Assembly: GCF_002892535.1 (NCBI RefSeq)
Contig: NZ_CP024847.1
Coordinates: 682,001-746,000 of the forward strand
From: Aquella oligotrophica
Lineage (GTDB): Bacteria > Pseudomonadota > Gammaproteobacteria > Burkholderiales > UBA11063
Length of the DNA stretch: 64,000 bases
Direction of reading: 5' to 3'
Below are positions 44,836 through 54,585 of the stretch, piece after piece. How positions within the stretch are numbered: position 1 is the first letter of the stretch; each line of letters opens with the position of its first letter. The notes beneath the pieces were generated by a model that saw nothing but the letters and a program-made list of their open reading frames with translations, ran no database searches and was not told the DNA's origin. The position numbers and the translations under genes are program-made.

Positions 44836-45817
44836 CTGGTTAAAAGTACCTTCTCTTGACGGGTATGCCATGTTAATTAGTGGCAATGAAGAGTGCTTTC
44901 CAATACAGGAGCTACTGGTTAAAAAAGTCTCACAATTGCTCGCCAATGCGCATTTTCAGTCATTTATAGCGGATCGTTATTTTGATTTTGCAATAATTGA
45001 AGATATAATGCGAAGTAGCTCATTATTTGCTGAAAAAAATCTTCTACTTGTCTCATTTAAAACTAAACCAACTCTTGAACAGCAAAAAAAATTATTAATA
45101 TTATATGATTTATTGGATGAAAATAATTATCTGATTCTCACTTGTGATAAGCTAGATAAAAAAGATCTTGCTAATGATTGGTTAAAATATTATGATAAAG
45201 CTGGACTTGTTTTTATTTTGACTGGAGATGCTTCTGAAGCAAGTGCATTTGTTAAATGTCAACTTGGAGAGCATAATTTTACTATTAATGAGGATGCTTT
45301 GGGGCTTCTACTTGAATTAAATCAGGGAAATCTTACTCAGTTAAATCAAGAAATTAATAAGCTATCGCTATTATTTATGCCACCCTACACAATTACTCTT
45401 GAAGATGCTCAGCTACATTTAATTGATAATTCAAATTATAGTATCTATGCTTTGTCTGAAGCCTATCTTTTAGGTAATCTTACATTAACACACAAGATCT
45501 TTAAGCATGTTTGTATTGCAAATGAAGAAGTAATCTTAATGAGCTGGAATCTTGGTGAAGACTTGCGTAAGCTTATAAAAATAAAAAATTTACAAAAAAC
45601 AGAAGCAAATTTTCGGGCTATTGCTGGAACATTACGAATCTGGGGTAATTCAATCGTTGCCTTTGAGAAGGCTGCTAGCCGACTTACTTATGTAAAAATA
45701 TTAGGGTATCTAGATGATTTAGCTAAAATTGATATGGCGGTGAAGGGCATATTGCAGGAAGATGCTCTGACGCTTCTTGAGAAGTTGGTCACCGATATTT
45801 GCATTGGCAGGCAATAG
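44816..45817 (+). CDS. holA: DNA polymerase III delta subunit
   Basis: The 333-residue protein is the delta subunit that opens the sliding clamp. It shows LeuIleSerGlyAsnGluGluCysPhe near 20-28, SerSerLeuPheAlaGluLysAsnLeuLeuLeuVal near 68-79 and LeuAsnGlnGlyAsnLeuThrGlnLeuAsnGlnGluIleAsnLysLeu near 170-185, all in family order. The length is normal (E. coli 343). It follows lptE with an overlap. Confidence 0.9.
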   Translation: MPQNLVSWLKVPSLDGYAMLISGNEECFPIQELLVKKVSQLLANAHFQSFIADRYFDFAIIEDIMRSSSLFAEKNLLLVSFKTKPTLEQQKKLLILYDLLDENNYLILTCDKLDKKDLANDWLKYYDKAGLVFILTGDASEASAFVKCQLGEHNFTINEDALGLLLELNQGNLTQLNQEINKLSLLFMPPYTITLEDAQLHLIDNSNYSIYALSEAYLLGNLTLTHKIFKHVCIANEEVILMSWNLGEDLRKLIKIKNLQKTEANFRAIAGTLRIWGNSIVAFEKAASRLTYVKILGYLDDLAKIDMAVKGILQEDALTLLEKLVTDICIGRQ

Positions 45818-45823
45818 TTAGCA

Positions 45824-46606
45824 ATGATTATAACTCAATTAAAATGCTTTGGTAGTGATGCAAAAACTGGTAATCTTGCCTATGTGATTGAAAGTGACAC
45901 TATGGATGAAGTCGCACGGCAGCAATTTGCATTTGAACAAAACGTACCCGTATGTGTATTTATTGATAGTATGGATGGAAGTAAATTAGAACTTTCTTTT
46001 TTCTATCCACATAAGAAAAGTCCATTATGTTTACATGGCTCGCTGGCTGCCGCAAAGGTCTTTTTTGCTAGAAACCCTCATAGTACTTGTATCCAAATTG
46101 TAAGCTCAATGGGGAAAATACTCACCGCTTCTTTAGATAATGGAGAGGTAATTTTCCTTGAGTTAGTCCCCGAGTTTATTCGTGATGGGGGAGGGTATAT
46201 TGATGATGTTAGTAAATTACTTGGCATAGATCTAGATGATATTCTCATTAAGCCATTAGTTGCTTCGGTAGGAAGCCCTAAGCTAATTGTTAAAATAAAT
46301 AGTAAAGAAAAATTATTTTCATTAAAACCTGATTTAGCCGCACTAAATTTATGGAATGAACACGTCGCAATTAATGGCATCTATGCCTATTATCAGGAAG
46401 ATAAGGTAATATTTGCTAGAAACTTTAATCATTTGGATGAGAAGATTGAAGATAGTGCAACTGGTGTTGCGGCAGCTGCGCTGGGCTATGCTCTTTCAGC
46501 GAGTATTAAAGTTATTCAGGGGGGTAATTTAGATAATAGCTGTGTGCTTGATGTAAGGTTTGAGAATGATACGATCAAACTAACCGGAAATGTATTTTAT
46601 TTATAA
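45824..46606 (+). CDS. PhzF family isomerase/epimerase-like protein
   Basis: The 260-residue protein has the two-lobed PhzF pattern: GlyAsnLeuAlaTyrVal near 16-21, CysLeuHisGlySerLeuAlaAlaAlaLys near 70-79 and PheAlaArgAsnPheAsnHisLeuAspGluLysIleGluAspSerAlaThrGlyValAlaAla near 192-212. Members isomerise small acids, as in phenazine synthesis, but most have no known substrate. No phenazine genes are near. It lies six bases after holA. Confidence 0.82.
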   Translation: MIITQLKCFGSDAKTGNLAYVIESDTMDEVARQQFAFEQNVPVCVFIDSMDGSKLELSFFYPHKKSPLCLHGSLAAAKVFFARNPHSTCIQIVSSMGKILTASLDNGEVIFLELVPEFIRDGGGYIDDVSKLLGIDLDDILIKPLVASVGSPKLIVKINSKEKLFSLKPDLAALNLWNEHVAINGIYAYYQEDKVIFARNFNHLDEKIEDSATGVAAAALGYALSASIKVIQGGNLDNSCVLDVRFENDTIKLTGNVFYL

Positions 46607-46627
46607 GAGAGCGGGGAAGACTGATAG

Positions 46628-47920
46628 ATGTTAGCAAAACTATTTTGTTTGGATGGTGAGCATAAATTCACCTTATCGCGTGAAGTAATCGGAGGGGTTA
46701 TTAATTTTATGGCAATAGCTTATATAATTGCCGTAAATCCGATAATTCTTCATGCTGATGGTGCTGGGTTTCCGCTTAATGCAGCCATAACTTCAACGGT
46801 TGTTATCATCGTTATCATGACGCTTTTTGCTGCCTTTTTTATTCGTTTACCATTTGTGTTAGCACCAGGTATGGGGATAAATGCGATTATCTCTTATACG
46901 TTGATTTTACATGAAAAGCTTGATATCCCGACAGTACTGGGAGTCATTCTTTTTTCTAGTCTTCTTCTTTTTGTATTTTCTGTGAGTAAAATTCGGCAAG
47001 TAATAATTCATGCAATTCCTGAATTTTTGCAAATCGCATTAAGTGCTGGAATCGGCTTTTTTCTCTTCATGATTGGTATTAAAAATATTGGGCTTATCGT
47101 TGCTAATCCAAATACCCTCATTGGAATTGGTAAGTTTAACATTGATATCATCCTGTGTTGTCTTGGCTTTATTATGTCAGCAGTGTTTTTTATCAAGCAT
47201 AAAAATTATGCGTTTTTATTACCAATCATATTGATTACACTTATTAATGCATTTATCCATCCAGAAACATTACCACATAAATTTCTCGAAATGCCAGATT
47301 TTAGCCTTTTCATGCAGATTGATGTCGCAAAAGCTTTCAAATTAAGCGTACTACCTGCGATTTTATCATTATTCGTGGTTAATTTTTTCGATGCTACTTC
47401 TACAACAATGGGCTTGCTATCGCAGATAAAATTTGATAATCAGCATAAGAAAGTAACCTATCTGAAGCGGGCATTAATTACCGATAGCTTTGGAGGGGTT
47501 TTATCTAGTTTGATTGGCATCTCTCCCAGTGTAATTTTTGTTGAGAGTTCTGCTGCTATACATAATGGGGCTCGTACCGGGATTGCTTCAGCAATTACTG
47601 CTTTATTATGTCTACCATTCATTTTTTTGTCACCTTTAATTGCGATTATTCCAGATGCTGCAACTTCCCCAGTATTAATGGTGGTTGGGCTAATCATGCT
47701 TTCAAATATTAGAAGAATTGATTTGACAAATTTTGAAGATATTGTTGCTAGTATGTTGACTATTGTGATGATGCCATTATGTTTTTCGATTACTGCGGGA
47801 GCAATATTTGGTATTTTATCTTACACGCTGTTAAAATTACTCTTGGGCAAATATAATGAACTGTCGGTTACATTGATTATCGTAGCGATAGTTTGCAGTG
47901 GATGGTTTTTTATTAACTAA
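46628..47920 (+). CDS. NCS2 family purine permease (AzgA/PbuG-like)
   Basis: The 430-residue protein has about 12-14 membrane helices and the adenine/guanine-hypoxanthine branch motifs: ThrLeuSerArgGluValIleGlyGlyVal near 14-23, AlaTyrIleIleAlaValAsnPro near 30-37, AlaProGlyMetGlyIleAsnAla near 78-85 and PheAspAlaThrSerThrThrMetGly near 252-260. It imports purine bases with protons. The exact base cannot be told. It is 21 bases after the PhzF gene. Confidence 0.9.
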   Translation: MLAKLFCLDGEHKFTLSREVIGGVINFMAIAYIIAVNPIILHADGAGFPLNAAITSTVVIIVIMTLFAAFFIRLPFVLAPGMGINAIISYTLILHEKLDIPTVLGVILFSSLLLFVFSVSKIRQVIIHAIPEFLQIALSAGIGFFLFMIGIKNIGLIVANPNTLIGIGKFNIDIILCCLGFIMSAVFFIKHKNYAFLLPIILITLINAFIHPETLPHKFLEMPDFSLFMQIDVAKAFKLSVLPAILSLFVVNFFDATSTTMGLLSQIKFDNQHKKVTYLKRALITDSFGGVLSSLIGISPSVIFVESSAAIHNGARTGIASAITALLCLPFIFLSPLIAIIPDAATSPVLMVVGLIMLSNIRRIDLTNFEDIVASMLTIVMMPLCFSITAGAIFGILSYTLLKLLLGKYNELSVTLIIVAIVCSGWFFIN

Positions 47921-47955
47921 AATTAAGTTTAAGCTAGATTTATAAGGGATTTATT

Positions 47956-48471
47956 ATGGCAGTATCAAAAATTGTAATTGGTTCTGTAATTGTTGTTATT
48001 GGTGCCGGAGCGGGACTATACTATCTGAAAAATATTAGAGAAAACCAGTCGGAAAATATTCGGATTCTTGCCGTTACTCCGAATATGGTGGCTACTCAGG
48101 TACCTACGAAAGAGTGTCATCAGGTAACAACAAGCAAGAAGGTGAAAAATAAAAATAGTAATTTTTTCAATCGTATGTTTGATAGTAAGAAACATCCTGA
48201 ATACGTTACTGTTACCAATAATCAGGAGGTTTGTAAGACCGTGATGCAGGAGAGTCAGACTCAATCCGGTTATGTTGTTCGTTATCAATTTAACGATTTT
48301 ATCGAGTCAACACTAGTGCAGGTTGCACCACCATTAAACACTGAAATGCCTTTGGCTGACTTGCAGAAATATCAGCCAATTTTGGACAGCCAGAATACTT
48401 CCATTCAAGATCGCTCGGCTAATGCTTCCGCTTCAGCTAATTCTTCGGCACCCGTTCCTGTGGATCATTAA
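47956..48471 (+). CDS. Membrane-anchored protein resembling the YcfJ C-terminal domain
   Basis: The 171-residue protein has an N-terminal membrane helix with glycines (residues 5-25) and a periplasmic part with LeuAlaValThrProAsnMetValAla, two spaced Cys-containing segments (LysGluCysHis, GluValCysLys) and GlyTyrValValArgTyrGlnPheAsnAsp. This resembles the domain after the glycine zipper in YcfJ-like envelope proteins. The function is unknown. Its stop codon overlaps the stop of the convergent gene within TTAA. Confidence 0.68.
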   Translation: MAVSKIVIGSVIVVIGAGAGLYYLKNIRENQSENIRILAVTPNMVATQVPTKECHQVTTSKKVKNKNSNFFNRMFDSKKHPEYVTVTNNQEVCKTVMQESQTQSGYVVRYQFNDFIESTLVQVAPPLNTEMPLADLQKYQPILDSQNTSIQDRSANASASANSSAPVPVDH

Positions 48472-49481
48472 TATTCGGAAAATTGATATGGGGCGCACAT
48501 TTGTTTTAGCTGGGTATATGCCCGGCTTTTATTTTTTTGACCTATAAGCTGAAACTCTTGGCAGTAGCGAATTTTTTTCTGACTACATATATCAGAAGAG
48601 TAAAACTGATCACCATTAAGACATCCATCCGCTTTTACCTGTTTTATAATTTGTTCTGCGGTTATCTTGTTGAATTTATTAAGGTAATAGCTGTCAGGTA
48701 AGGTCGATTTTATTTTTAATAACTGTCTATTCTGATAAAGATAAACTGGGTAATCTGTTGATTCAGCATACCATTTATGATTTAATCCATTAAATCTTAA
48801 ACTATCTCCTGTTTGTACGAAGCTGTTTTGCTGGTATGAAAATGCTTTAGTTGTAGCAAAGTGATTGATGGATTCAATAGCGACTAGATAACTATGATCA
48901 GTATTTTTATCTAGATTTTGGTTATGATAGGCAGAGATTAGAAATACTTCACTATGATTAATCATAAATTTCTTATCAATAGTTATGCTTGAAAAGCCAG
49001 TGCTCTCGAGGCGAATTTCTTGGTTATTAAGGTATAGGGACTGTGTCTGATTATGTCTTTGCATGTTTTGCAGCTGAATAATTGTCAGATAACCACTTTG
49101 GGTTTTCTGGAAATTTATAACGTCCGGAATTTCTGCGTACCATTTTTTGAGTAAGTTATGCTTACTTTCTGGATCAAATCTTATAATGCTGCCATTGGCA
49201 TTATTTATTTGATAGTTATAATTTATAGCCAGTTGTTTATTGGTAAAAATGACATGCTGATATTTTATCGATACTTCACATTTATTAGCAGAATTTAAGT
49301 GTTTTATTGTTAAAATGCTTTCACTTACAAGATTATCGTTCGTTACAAATTTTGCCCGACTTATTAACTCTTGCTGTATTGATGGACTATTACAACTGGA
49401 ATTTATGGGTTTTTTATCGCAACTTGCTATTGATATAGCGCTAATAGTAGCTAAAATCAAGTTATGGAATTTATTTTCCAT
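48468..49481 (-). CDS. Hypothetical lipoprotein
   Basis: The 337-residue protein has a lipoprotein-type signal with SerIleAlaSerCys (Cys21). The mature part is beta-rich and Asn/Gln/Ser-rich and has a C-terminal segment with six cysteines (CysLeuAsnGlyAsp, IleCysSerGln, TyrCysGlnGlu, MetCysAlaPro and others) that could form disulphides. I do not recognise a family. It is transcribed alone, convergent to the YcfJ-like gene. Confidence 0.72.
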   Translation of the reverse strand: MENKFHNLILATISAISIASCDKKPINSSCNSPSIQQELISRAKFVTNDNLVSESILTIKHLNSANKCEVSIKYQHVIFTNKQLAINYNYQINNANGSIIRFDPESKHNLLKKWYAEIPDVINFQKTQSGYLTIIQLQNMQRHNQTQSLYLNNQEIRLESTGFSSITIDKKFMINHSEVFLISAYHNQNLDKNTDHSYLVAIESINHFATTKAFSYQQNSFVQTGDSLRFNGLNHKWYAESTDYPVYLYQNRQLLKIKSTLPDSYYLNKFNKITAEQIIKQVKADGCLNGDQFYSSDICSQKKIRYCQEFQLIGQKNKSRAYTQLKQMCAPYQFSEY

Positions 49482-49661
49482 CTAAATTTACCTTCAAGTT
49501 TAATAATCATACAATATTCTACTGAATGTAAGCATTAGATGAGAGTGATTTTTGTGGGTTTAGCTATGCTGATGGTCATTTAACTTCTAAAATCATCTAT
49601 TCTGGATAATCGACGTTATGGTAAAATGAAATACTATGCTTCTATTTGATGTGTTATTTTA

Positions 49662-50588
49662 ATGCAATTACTTTCCCGCTTAAATCACTGGTTTGATAAA
49701 TATGACCCCTATTGGTATTCGCGATTTTTAGGGCTAAAAGCAACATATACAGCTGTGATACTTTTTATTGCCAATATGTTTTTGCAACCCCCACTAGCAC
49801 CTCTAATTATGTTAGTAGCCGCGGCGGGAGTTCTGATTATAGAAATGCCAACGATAAATACCTTTAAGAAGAAAGATCTTATTTATCTGGGCTATATTAT
49901 ATTAATTTCGATAACAATTGGGCTATTCTCTAGCTATGTCTATTTTAAGCTGGCATTTATTATCGTGGTTGCTGGTTGGGCATTTATTCTATATTCACTT
50001 CTTAGTAAAGCTCCGCAATTGTTTCCGATAGTAAGTGTCCTCCTTATGCTAGGTGTTATGTCACTTGAAGGGATAAACACAGGTAATTTTTATGTGATTC
50101 TGAATATCTTGATGTTTATCTGGGAATTTGCTTTTATTACGTTTTGGGCACATAAATTACTTCCTAATTTGTATCATCGAATTTGGCGTAGTAGCATTAT
50201 TCGCGGATTAGAAAGCATACAAAAGATGCTTGAAGACTCTGACAATCATCGTGGACGCGAAGTTTTTCGCCATTATTTAGCAGCAAATAATGTACTAAGA
50301 TTATTGAAAAAAGAACAGCTTCGTCCAGCTGTAAAACTTACCCGATACCTGAGTTACTATCACTATTATTTGGCAGATTTATTAATGCGCGAAAGAGTTA
50401 GTTCAAAGGAATTAAGTGTAATTAGGCGTGATATTGAGTTACTTTTTCTGGCAGTTGAACTAGGAAATTCGATTCCAGAAGCCGCTACAATAAGTAGTGA
50501 TGCTAATAATACTTTACGTTATCATTATCGTATTTATGACAATATCAAATCAGACTGGAATAAGCTATGCCAAGCCGTGAGCAGCTAA
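49662..50588 (+). CDS. FUSC-like inner membrane protein, N-terminal half
   Basis: The 308-residue protein has about six membrane helices (30-165) followed by a helical cytoplasmic region. The pattern of helices and then a long soluble helical part resembles half of a fusaric acid resistance (FUSC/YccS) protein. It overlaps the next gene by 22 bases, and the two products together equal a full FUSC protein. The exported compound is unknown. Confidence 0.68.
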   Translation: MQLLSRLNHWFDKYDPYWYSRFLGLKATYTAVILFIANMFLQPPLAPLIMLVAAAGVLIIEMPTINTFKKKDLIYLGYIILISITIGLFSSYVYFKLAFIIVVAGWAFILYSLLSKAPQLFPIVSVLLMLGVMSLEGINTGNFYVILNILMFIWEFAFITFWAHKLLPNLYHRIWRSSIIRGLESIQKMLEDSDNHRGREVFRHYLAANNVLRLLKKEQLRPAVKLTRYLSYYHYYLADLLMRERVSSKELSVIRRDIELLFLAVELGNSIPEAATISSDANNTLRYHYRIYDNIKSDWNKLCQAVSS

Positions 50589-51388
50589 TTCACCGCCGGA
50601 TCATCCACGTTGTCATAATGATTGCAACTGGGGCATTTATTTATCAATATAGTCAGTGGGATGATGGCTTATGGATACCGATTTCGATTTTGGCTATTGT
50701 TGGACCATTTAGCCCTGGATTAACCATTAATAAAGCTCGCCAGCGCGTTCTTGGGACTATTTGTGGCTTATTGATAAGCTTGATTTTATGGCTATTTCTC
50801 CATTATAATCCAAATACTCTGGTTTTTATAGCACTAATCTTGATTTATGGGGTTGCCTTTACTGCTTTACAAGAATACACTTATTTTATCCTGTTAGTTA
50901 GCATTATGTTGTGTGTTAATTTTGATTATATGAATCTTTTTATCAATAATGAAATTTCATTTATTGCTAATCGTGGACTATGCGTTTTGATAGGGGTTAC
51001 AATCTGTCAATTCTACGAGTATTTTGTTTTTAGCCGTTATTATAATAATGCAATTGCTCTGGTTGAAGCAAAACGATTGGATGAGCTAGTTATCAACTCA
51101 TGGGATAATATCCGACAAATGTCTGAGAGTGATTTAGTTACGATCAGCAAACTTAATAAAATAGTAGAACCTCTTATTATTGAATTAAAGCGGTTGGAGG
51201 AACTGAAAGAGAGCTGTCTTCATGGTTATAGTGAACAAACTAAGACTATTGATCTGATTGAACGTTATGAGAATAAACTCACTAGCCTCTACGATTGGCT
51301 AAATAGTATGGGTTTTAGTTTGCTTTGTCGTCAGAAAAGGGTATTGCAGGATAAGAAGTCGCTACCTATAGATAATCTTTGTAATTAG
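50567..51388 (+). CDS. FUSC family membrane protein, C-terminal half
   Basis: The 273-residue protein has AspAspGlyLeuTrpIleProIleSerIleLeuAlaIleValGlyPro near 32-47 and AlaArgGlnArgValLeuGlyThrIleCysGlyLeu near 57-68, the typical FUSC core, then a soluble coiled region. It has about six membrane helices. It probably forms a complex with the preceding gene product. Its TAG overlaps the stop codon of the convergent oxyR gene. Confidence 0.78.
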   Translation: MPSREQLIHRRIIHVVIMIATGAFIYQYSQWDDGLWIPISILAIVGPFSPGLTINKARQRVLGTICGLLISLILWLFLHYNPNTLVFIALILIYGVAFTALQEYTYFILLVSIMLCVNFDYMNLFINNEISFIANRGLCVLIGVTICQFYEYFVFSRYYNNAIALVEAKRLDELVINSWDNIRQMSESDLVTISKLNKIVEPLIIELKRLEELKESCLHGYSEQTKTIDLIERYENKLTSLYDWLNSMGFSLLCRQKRVLQDKKSLPIDNLCN

Positions 51389-52287
51389 TTATTTGTTAGT
51401 TGATTTTGTAACAGCTGCTGAACTTTCTGTAGAATATTGAAGCGTGCAAAGTTCTTGCGGTATACCAAGCTTAATTTTCTGCTCGGTGCTGGCTTTGGTA
51501 AGGGCTTGATTTTTACTTCATTGGGAAGATTTTTTAAAGCCAGTTCTGGCAAGATGCTAATCCCAATGTTCATGGCTACCATAAATTTAATTGTTTCTAG
51601 CGAGCTTGCAGTTATCAGACCAATACCATTGCTAGCATTTGTATTACATTCTGGGCAGATTTTTAATACCTGGTCACGAAAACAATTGCCTAATCCAAGT
51701 AAGAGAAAGGTTTCCTGTTCCAATTCCGAAGCGCTGATTTTATTTATTTTTGCAAGCTTATGATCTTTAGCGCAAATGACAGCCAGTTTGTCATCATATA
51801 ATTCAATTTGGGTTAACTCTGGGTGATTGGTCTCAGTTGCAAGAATAATTGCATCCAATTCACCTTTTAGTAATTTATTTGTAAGTCCATCAGTATAGCC
51901 TTCCTCAACTATCAGTTGTAATTTTGATTCCTTGCTGATGACTTCCTGAATCAATTTCGGAAAAATATAAGGACCAATAGTAAAGATTGCACCAATTTTA
52001 AGTGGCTGCTTATATGGGTTTTGATTGGTTTCAACAATATCAAGTAAATTGTGAGCTTCAAGAATTATTTTTCGCGCTTGATTTACTATTTCTTCCCCTG
52101 ATGGAGTAATGAGCACCCGGTGATTCTCACGTTCAAAAATGGTAATTCCCAGATTATCTTCCAACTTTTTTATGGCAATTGATAGGGTTGGCTGCGAGAC
52201 AAAACATTTTTGGGCAGCCTTGGCAAAGTGTTGTTCATCTGCTAACGCTACTAGATATTTTAGATCGGTTAATGTGAAATTGATCAT
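51385..52287 (-). CDS. oxyR: Hydrogen peroxide sensor and LysR-type regulator OxyR
   Basis: The 300-residue protein has a LysR helix-turn-helix (about 18-37, PheAlaLysAlaAlaGlnLysCysPheValSerGlnProThrLeuSer) and the OxyR redox motif GlyAsnCysPheArgAspGlnValLeuLysIleCys. Cys202 and Cys211 correspond to Cys199 and Cys208 of E. coli OxyR, with identical nine-residue spacing. Peroxide would form the disulphide and activate antioxidant genes. It overlaps the upstream phosphorylase gene by four bases, which is unusual for oxyR. Confidence 0.93.
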   Translation of the reverse strand: MINFTLTDLKYLVALADEQHFAKAAQKCFVSQPTLSIAIKKLEDNLGITIFERENHRVLITPSGEEIVNQARKIILEAHNLLDIVETNQNPYKQPLKIGAIFTIGPYIFPKLIQEVISKESKLQLIVEEGYTDGLTNKLLKGELDAIILATETNHPELTQIELYDDKLAVICAKDHKLAKINKISASELEQETFLLLGLGNCFRDQVLKICPECNTNASNGIGLITASSLETIKFMVAMNIGISILPELALKNLPNEVKIKPLPKPAPSRKLSLVYRKNFARFNILQKVQQLLQNQLTNN

Positions 52288-53159
52288 ATAAGGTCGGATT
52301 TTGTATTTAGGTAGTTAATCGCGACTAGTTGAGAGCGATCTGAAAATTCAGCCAGCTCTTTAGGAGTTGCAGTTACCTGATCGCCAAGTAAGCGATTCAC
52401 TAATGTAACGGCCAGCATCGTTGCCGGTATTTCCACCTGATTGCAAAAGGCAGCAAGGGCAGTGGATTCCATTTCAAAATTTCTGATACCTAAGGCACGT
52501 ACCTTCTCCAAATATTGAGTACGGAAAGCGAGATCATATTTTGGTGTAATCGCACCATCAAAACGCCCCTGCCCAAGATAAAAGTCATCTGCAGCTATTG
52601 TATTTGCCAGAATAACCTGAAAGTCCAGACCGCGAGGTTGCACTTTATGTATTTCATTAGCAAGTCTGCTATTAAAGCAGGTAGGTGTATTAATGTTTCT
52701 GTCCAGAGATGGTAATGGTAAGTAATCTGCTAGATTTGGCATAAATGCTTTTTCTGTAATTACGACTGTTCCTGGATCAACGCCTATACCCCCTGAAGTA
52801 CCAATTCGTATATATTCAAGGTCAGTATTGCCCGCATAGTAAAGTATTTTAGTTAGATCATGTAATAAGGCTATTACAGAAGTATTTCCCATTCCATGTG
52901 AAACGGATAGTATATTTCCAACCCGGTAGATCTTGTATCTGCTGGTTGGCGTGATATCTTTGGGTTCAAAAAAATCCGGGTGCACTTTTGCAAACCTTAG
53001 AGCCAGCTTTCGTGCTAGGTTTTTGGCTCGGTCGTTGCTTCCCTGTAATAATACATATTTTATCCCCGAGAATTTACCAATAATCTCATCTGTAAGTTCT
53101 AGTTCCAGTAGATATAGATATTTTTCTTTAAGATCTTTTAGTAGCGAATTTATTTGCAT
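52284..53159 (-). CDS. Uridine phosphorylase (eukaryotic-like branch), copy 1
   Basis: The 291-residue protein is a nucleoside phosphorylase of the PNP/UDP superfamily. It has ArgIleGlyThrSerGlyGlyIleGlyValAspProGlyThrValValIle near 127-143 and PheGluMetGluSerThrAlaLeuAlaAlaPhe near 233-243, where the Glu contacts the ribose. The N-terminal extension with GlySerAsnAspArgAlaLysAsnLeuAlaArg recalls the animal-type uridine phosphorylases rather than E. coli Udp. It would convert uridine and phosphate to uracil and ribose-1-phosphate. Confidence 0.85.
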   Translation of the reverse strand: MQINSLLKDLKEKYLYLLELELTDEIIGKFSGIKYVLLQGSNDRAKNLARKLALRFAKVHPDFFEPKDITPTSRYKIYRVGNILSVSHGMGNTSVIALLHDLTKILYYAGNTDLEYIRIGTSGGIGVDPGTVVITEKAFMPNLADYLPLPSLDRNINTPTCFNSRLANEIHKVQPRGLDFQVILANTIAADDFYLGQGRFDGAITPKYDLAFRTQYLEKVRALGIRNFEMESTALAAFCNQVEIPATMLAVTLVNRLLGDQVTATPKELAEFSDRSQLVAINYLNTKSDLI

Positions 53160-53174
53160 TATAGAACCTGCTGG

Positions 53175-54047
53175 TTAATGATTAATTACATAGTCAATTA
53201 CAAGATTTGCTGCTTTTTTGAAATGGAGAATTTGTTCCTGTTTGGAAATATAAATTTCATCGGTTAAAAAGCGATCAACCAATACAGCATTTATCTCACA
53301 ACAAGAGATTTCCAATTGATTACAAAATCCAGCAAAACCAGTCGCTTCCATATCAAAACTTCTGACTCCTTGGTTATAAGCTTTATGCAGATATTGTTGT
53401 TGCTCTTCAGGGGTATAGCTTAATGGCATAGCACCATTTAATCTGGCTTGCCCATTATAGTAGCCCATTCCACCAATTATTTTTCCTGTAACAATTGAGG
53501 CGGTTTCATTTTTATTGATTGCATTAATAAAATCTTGAGTTAAAGCATGGCAGAACTGTGTTGGATAATGATGTAACTGACCAAATTCAATTGATTCAAA
53601 CTGTGCCTCCAATGTGTTGGTGACTGCTTCCGTTCCGACTACTATTTGCCCTGGATTTACACCAAGACCGCCAGATGGTCCAACTCTAAAGAATTTGGGT
53701 GATTTTACCTTGGCATGCCAGAGTAGTTTAACTACTTCATTTAGGCAGATTAATAGTGATGGTACACCAATTCCATGGGAAACAATCAGACTATTATGAA
53801 TTTTATGGATGTGGTAACGCTCTCTTTTTCCAATTGTTTTACATCTAACATCAGTATCTCTTATACTGTAGAATTTTTTCGTAAATTCGTTAGCAATTGT
53901 ATCTGCATTGTTAAATGATCTAGTGAGGATTACATACTCCACATCACCAAACATTTGTTCCAGATTTTGTCCAGAATCAAAGCCCAAATGGTAGAGATAG
54001 TCAACTTCAAGGTTCTGGAAAAATGGATTTAATTTATCATAGTTCAT
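53175..54047 (-). CDS. Uridine phosphorylase (eukaryotic-like branch), copy 2
   Basis: The 290-residue protein is a paralogue of the next gene: PheArgValGlyProSerGlyGlyLeuGlyValAsnProGlyGlnIleValVal and PheAspMetGluAlaThrGlyPheAlaGlyPheCys occupy the same positions. The two differ throughout, so the duplication is old and the substrates may differ. It lies 15 bases upstream of copy 1 and overlaps yciB by 11 bases. Confidence 0.83.
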   Translation of the reverse strand: MNYDKLNPFFQNLEVDYLYHLGFDSGQNLEQMFGDVEYVILTRSFNNADTIANEFTKKFYSIRDTDVRCKTIGKRERYHIHKIHNSLIVSHGIGVPSLLICLNEVVKLLWHAKVKSPKFFRVGPSGGLGVNPGQIVVGTEAVTNTLEAQFESIEFGQLHHYPTQFCHALTQDFINAINKNETASIVTGKIIGGMGYYNGQARLNGAMPLSYTPEEQQQYLHKAYNQGVRSFDMEATGFAGFCNQLEISCCEINAVLVDRFLTDEIYISKQEQILHFKKAANLVIDYVINH

Positions 54048-54585
54048 TCTGCATCTTCCGTGTTTTGCTGTAAATAAACAGTCCGCTAATTAGTGTAAAG
54101 ATAAGCATTAAGCCAAATCCACCAAATACTTTAAATTTGACCCAGACAAACTCACTGAATGAGTACGCAATTATTAGATTAAGTATTCCCATTATTACAA
54201 AAAAAGCAACCCACATTAAATTTACGCGTGACCAATCTCTGTCACTAATGGAAATATGTTCGTTTAGGAGTAGTTTAATGCTGTTTTTACCTAACTTTGC
54301 TGAAACAAGCAGAGATACCGCCATAATCCAGTAAAGGACGGTTGGTTTTAACATGACAAAGGTTTTATTATGGAAAATGATTGTTAAGCCACCAAATACT
54401 GTTATTAGTAATGTGCTAAGCCAAGTATTTTTACCAATTCGTTTATAAATTATCTTGTATAGTGCTAATTGTAACCAGCTTAGGACAATACAGATTCCAG
54501 TTGCGAGGTAAATGTTTTTGGTAAAATAGTAAACGGCGAAAAAGCCAATTAATGGCAGCATTTCAAAAAAAAGATTATTTTGCAT
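54037..54585 (-). CDS. yciB: Septation protein A / YciB inner membrane protein
   Basis: The 182-residue protein has about five membrane helices and matches the YciB/IspZ family: LeuPhePheGluMetLeuProLeuIleGlyPhePhe at the start, GlyGlyLeuThrIleIlePheHisAsnLysThrPhe near 65-76, LysProThrValLeuTyrTrp near 79-85 and AsnLeuMetTrpValAlaPhePhe near 122-129. It affects cell-envelope synthesis and septation. It is the first gene of the operon that leads to oxyR. Confidence 0.92.
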   Translation of the reverse strand: MQNNLFFEMLPLIGFFAVYYFTKNIYLATGICIVLSWLQLALYKIIYKRIGKNTWLSTLLITVFGGLTIIFHNKTFVMLKPTVLYWIMAVSLLVSAKLGKNSIKLLLNEHISISDRDWSRVNLMWVAFFVIMGILNLIIAYSFSEFVWVKFKVFGGFGLMLIFTLISGLFIYSKTRKMQNEL

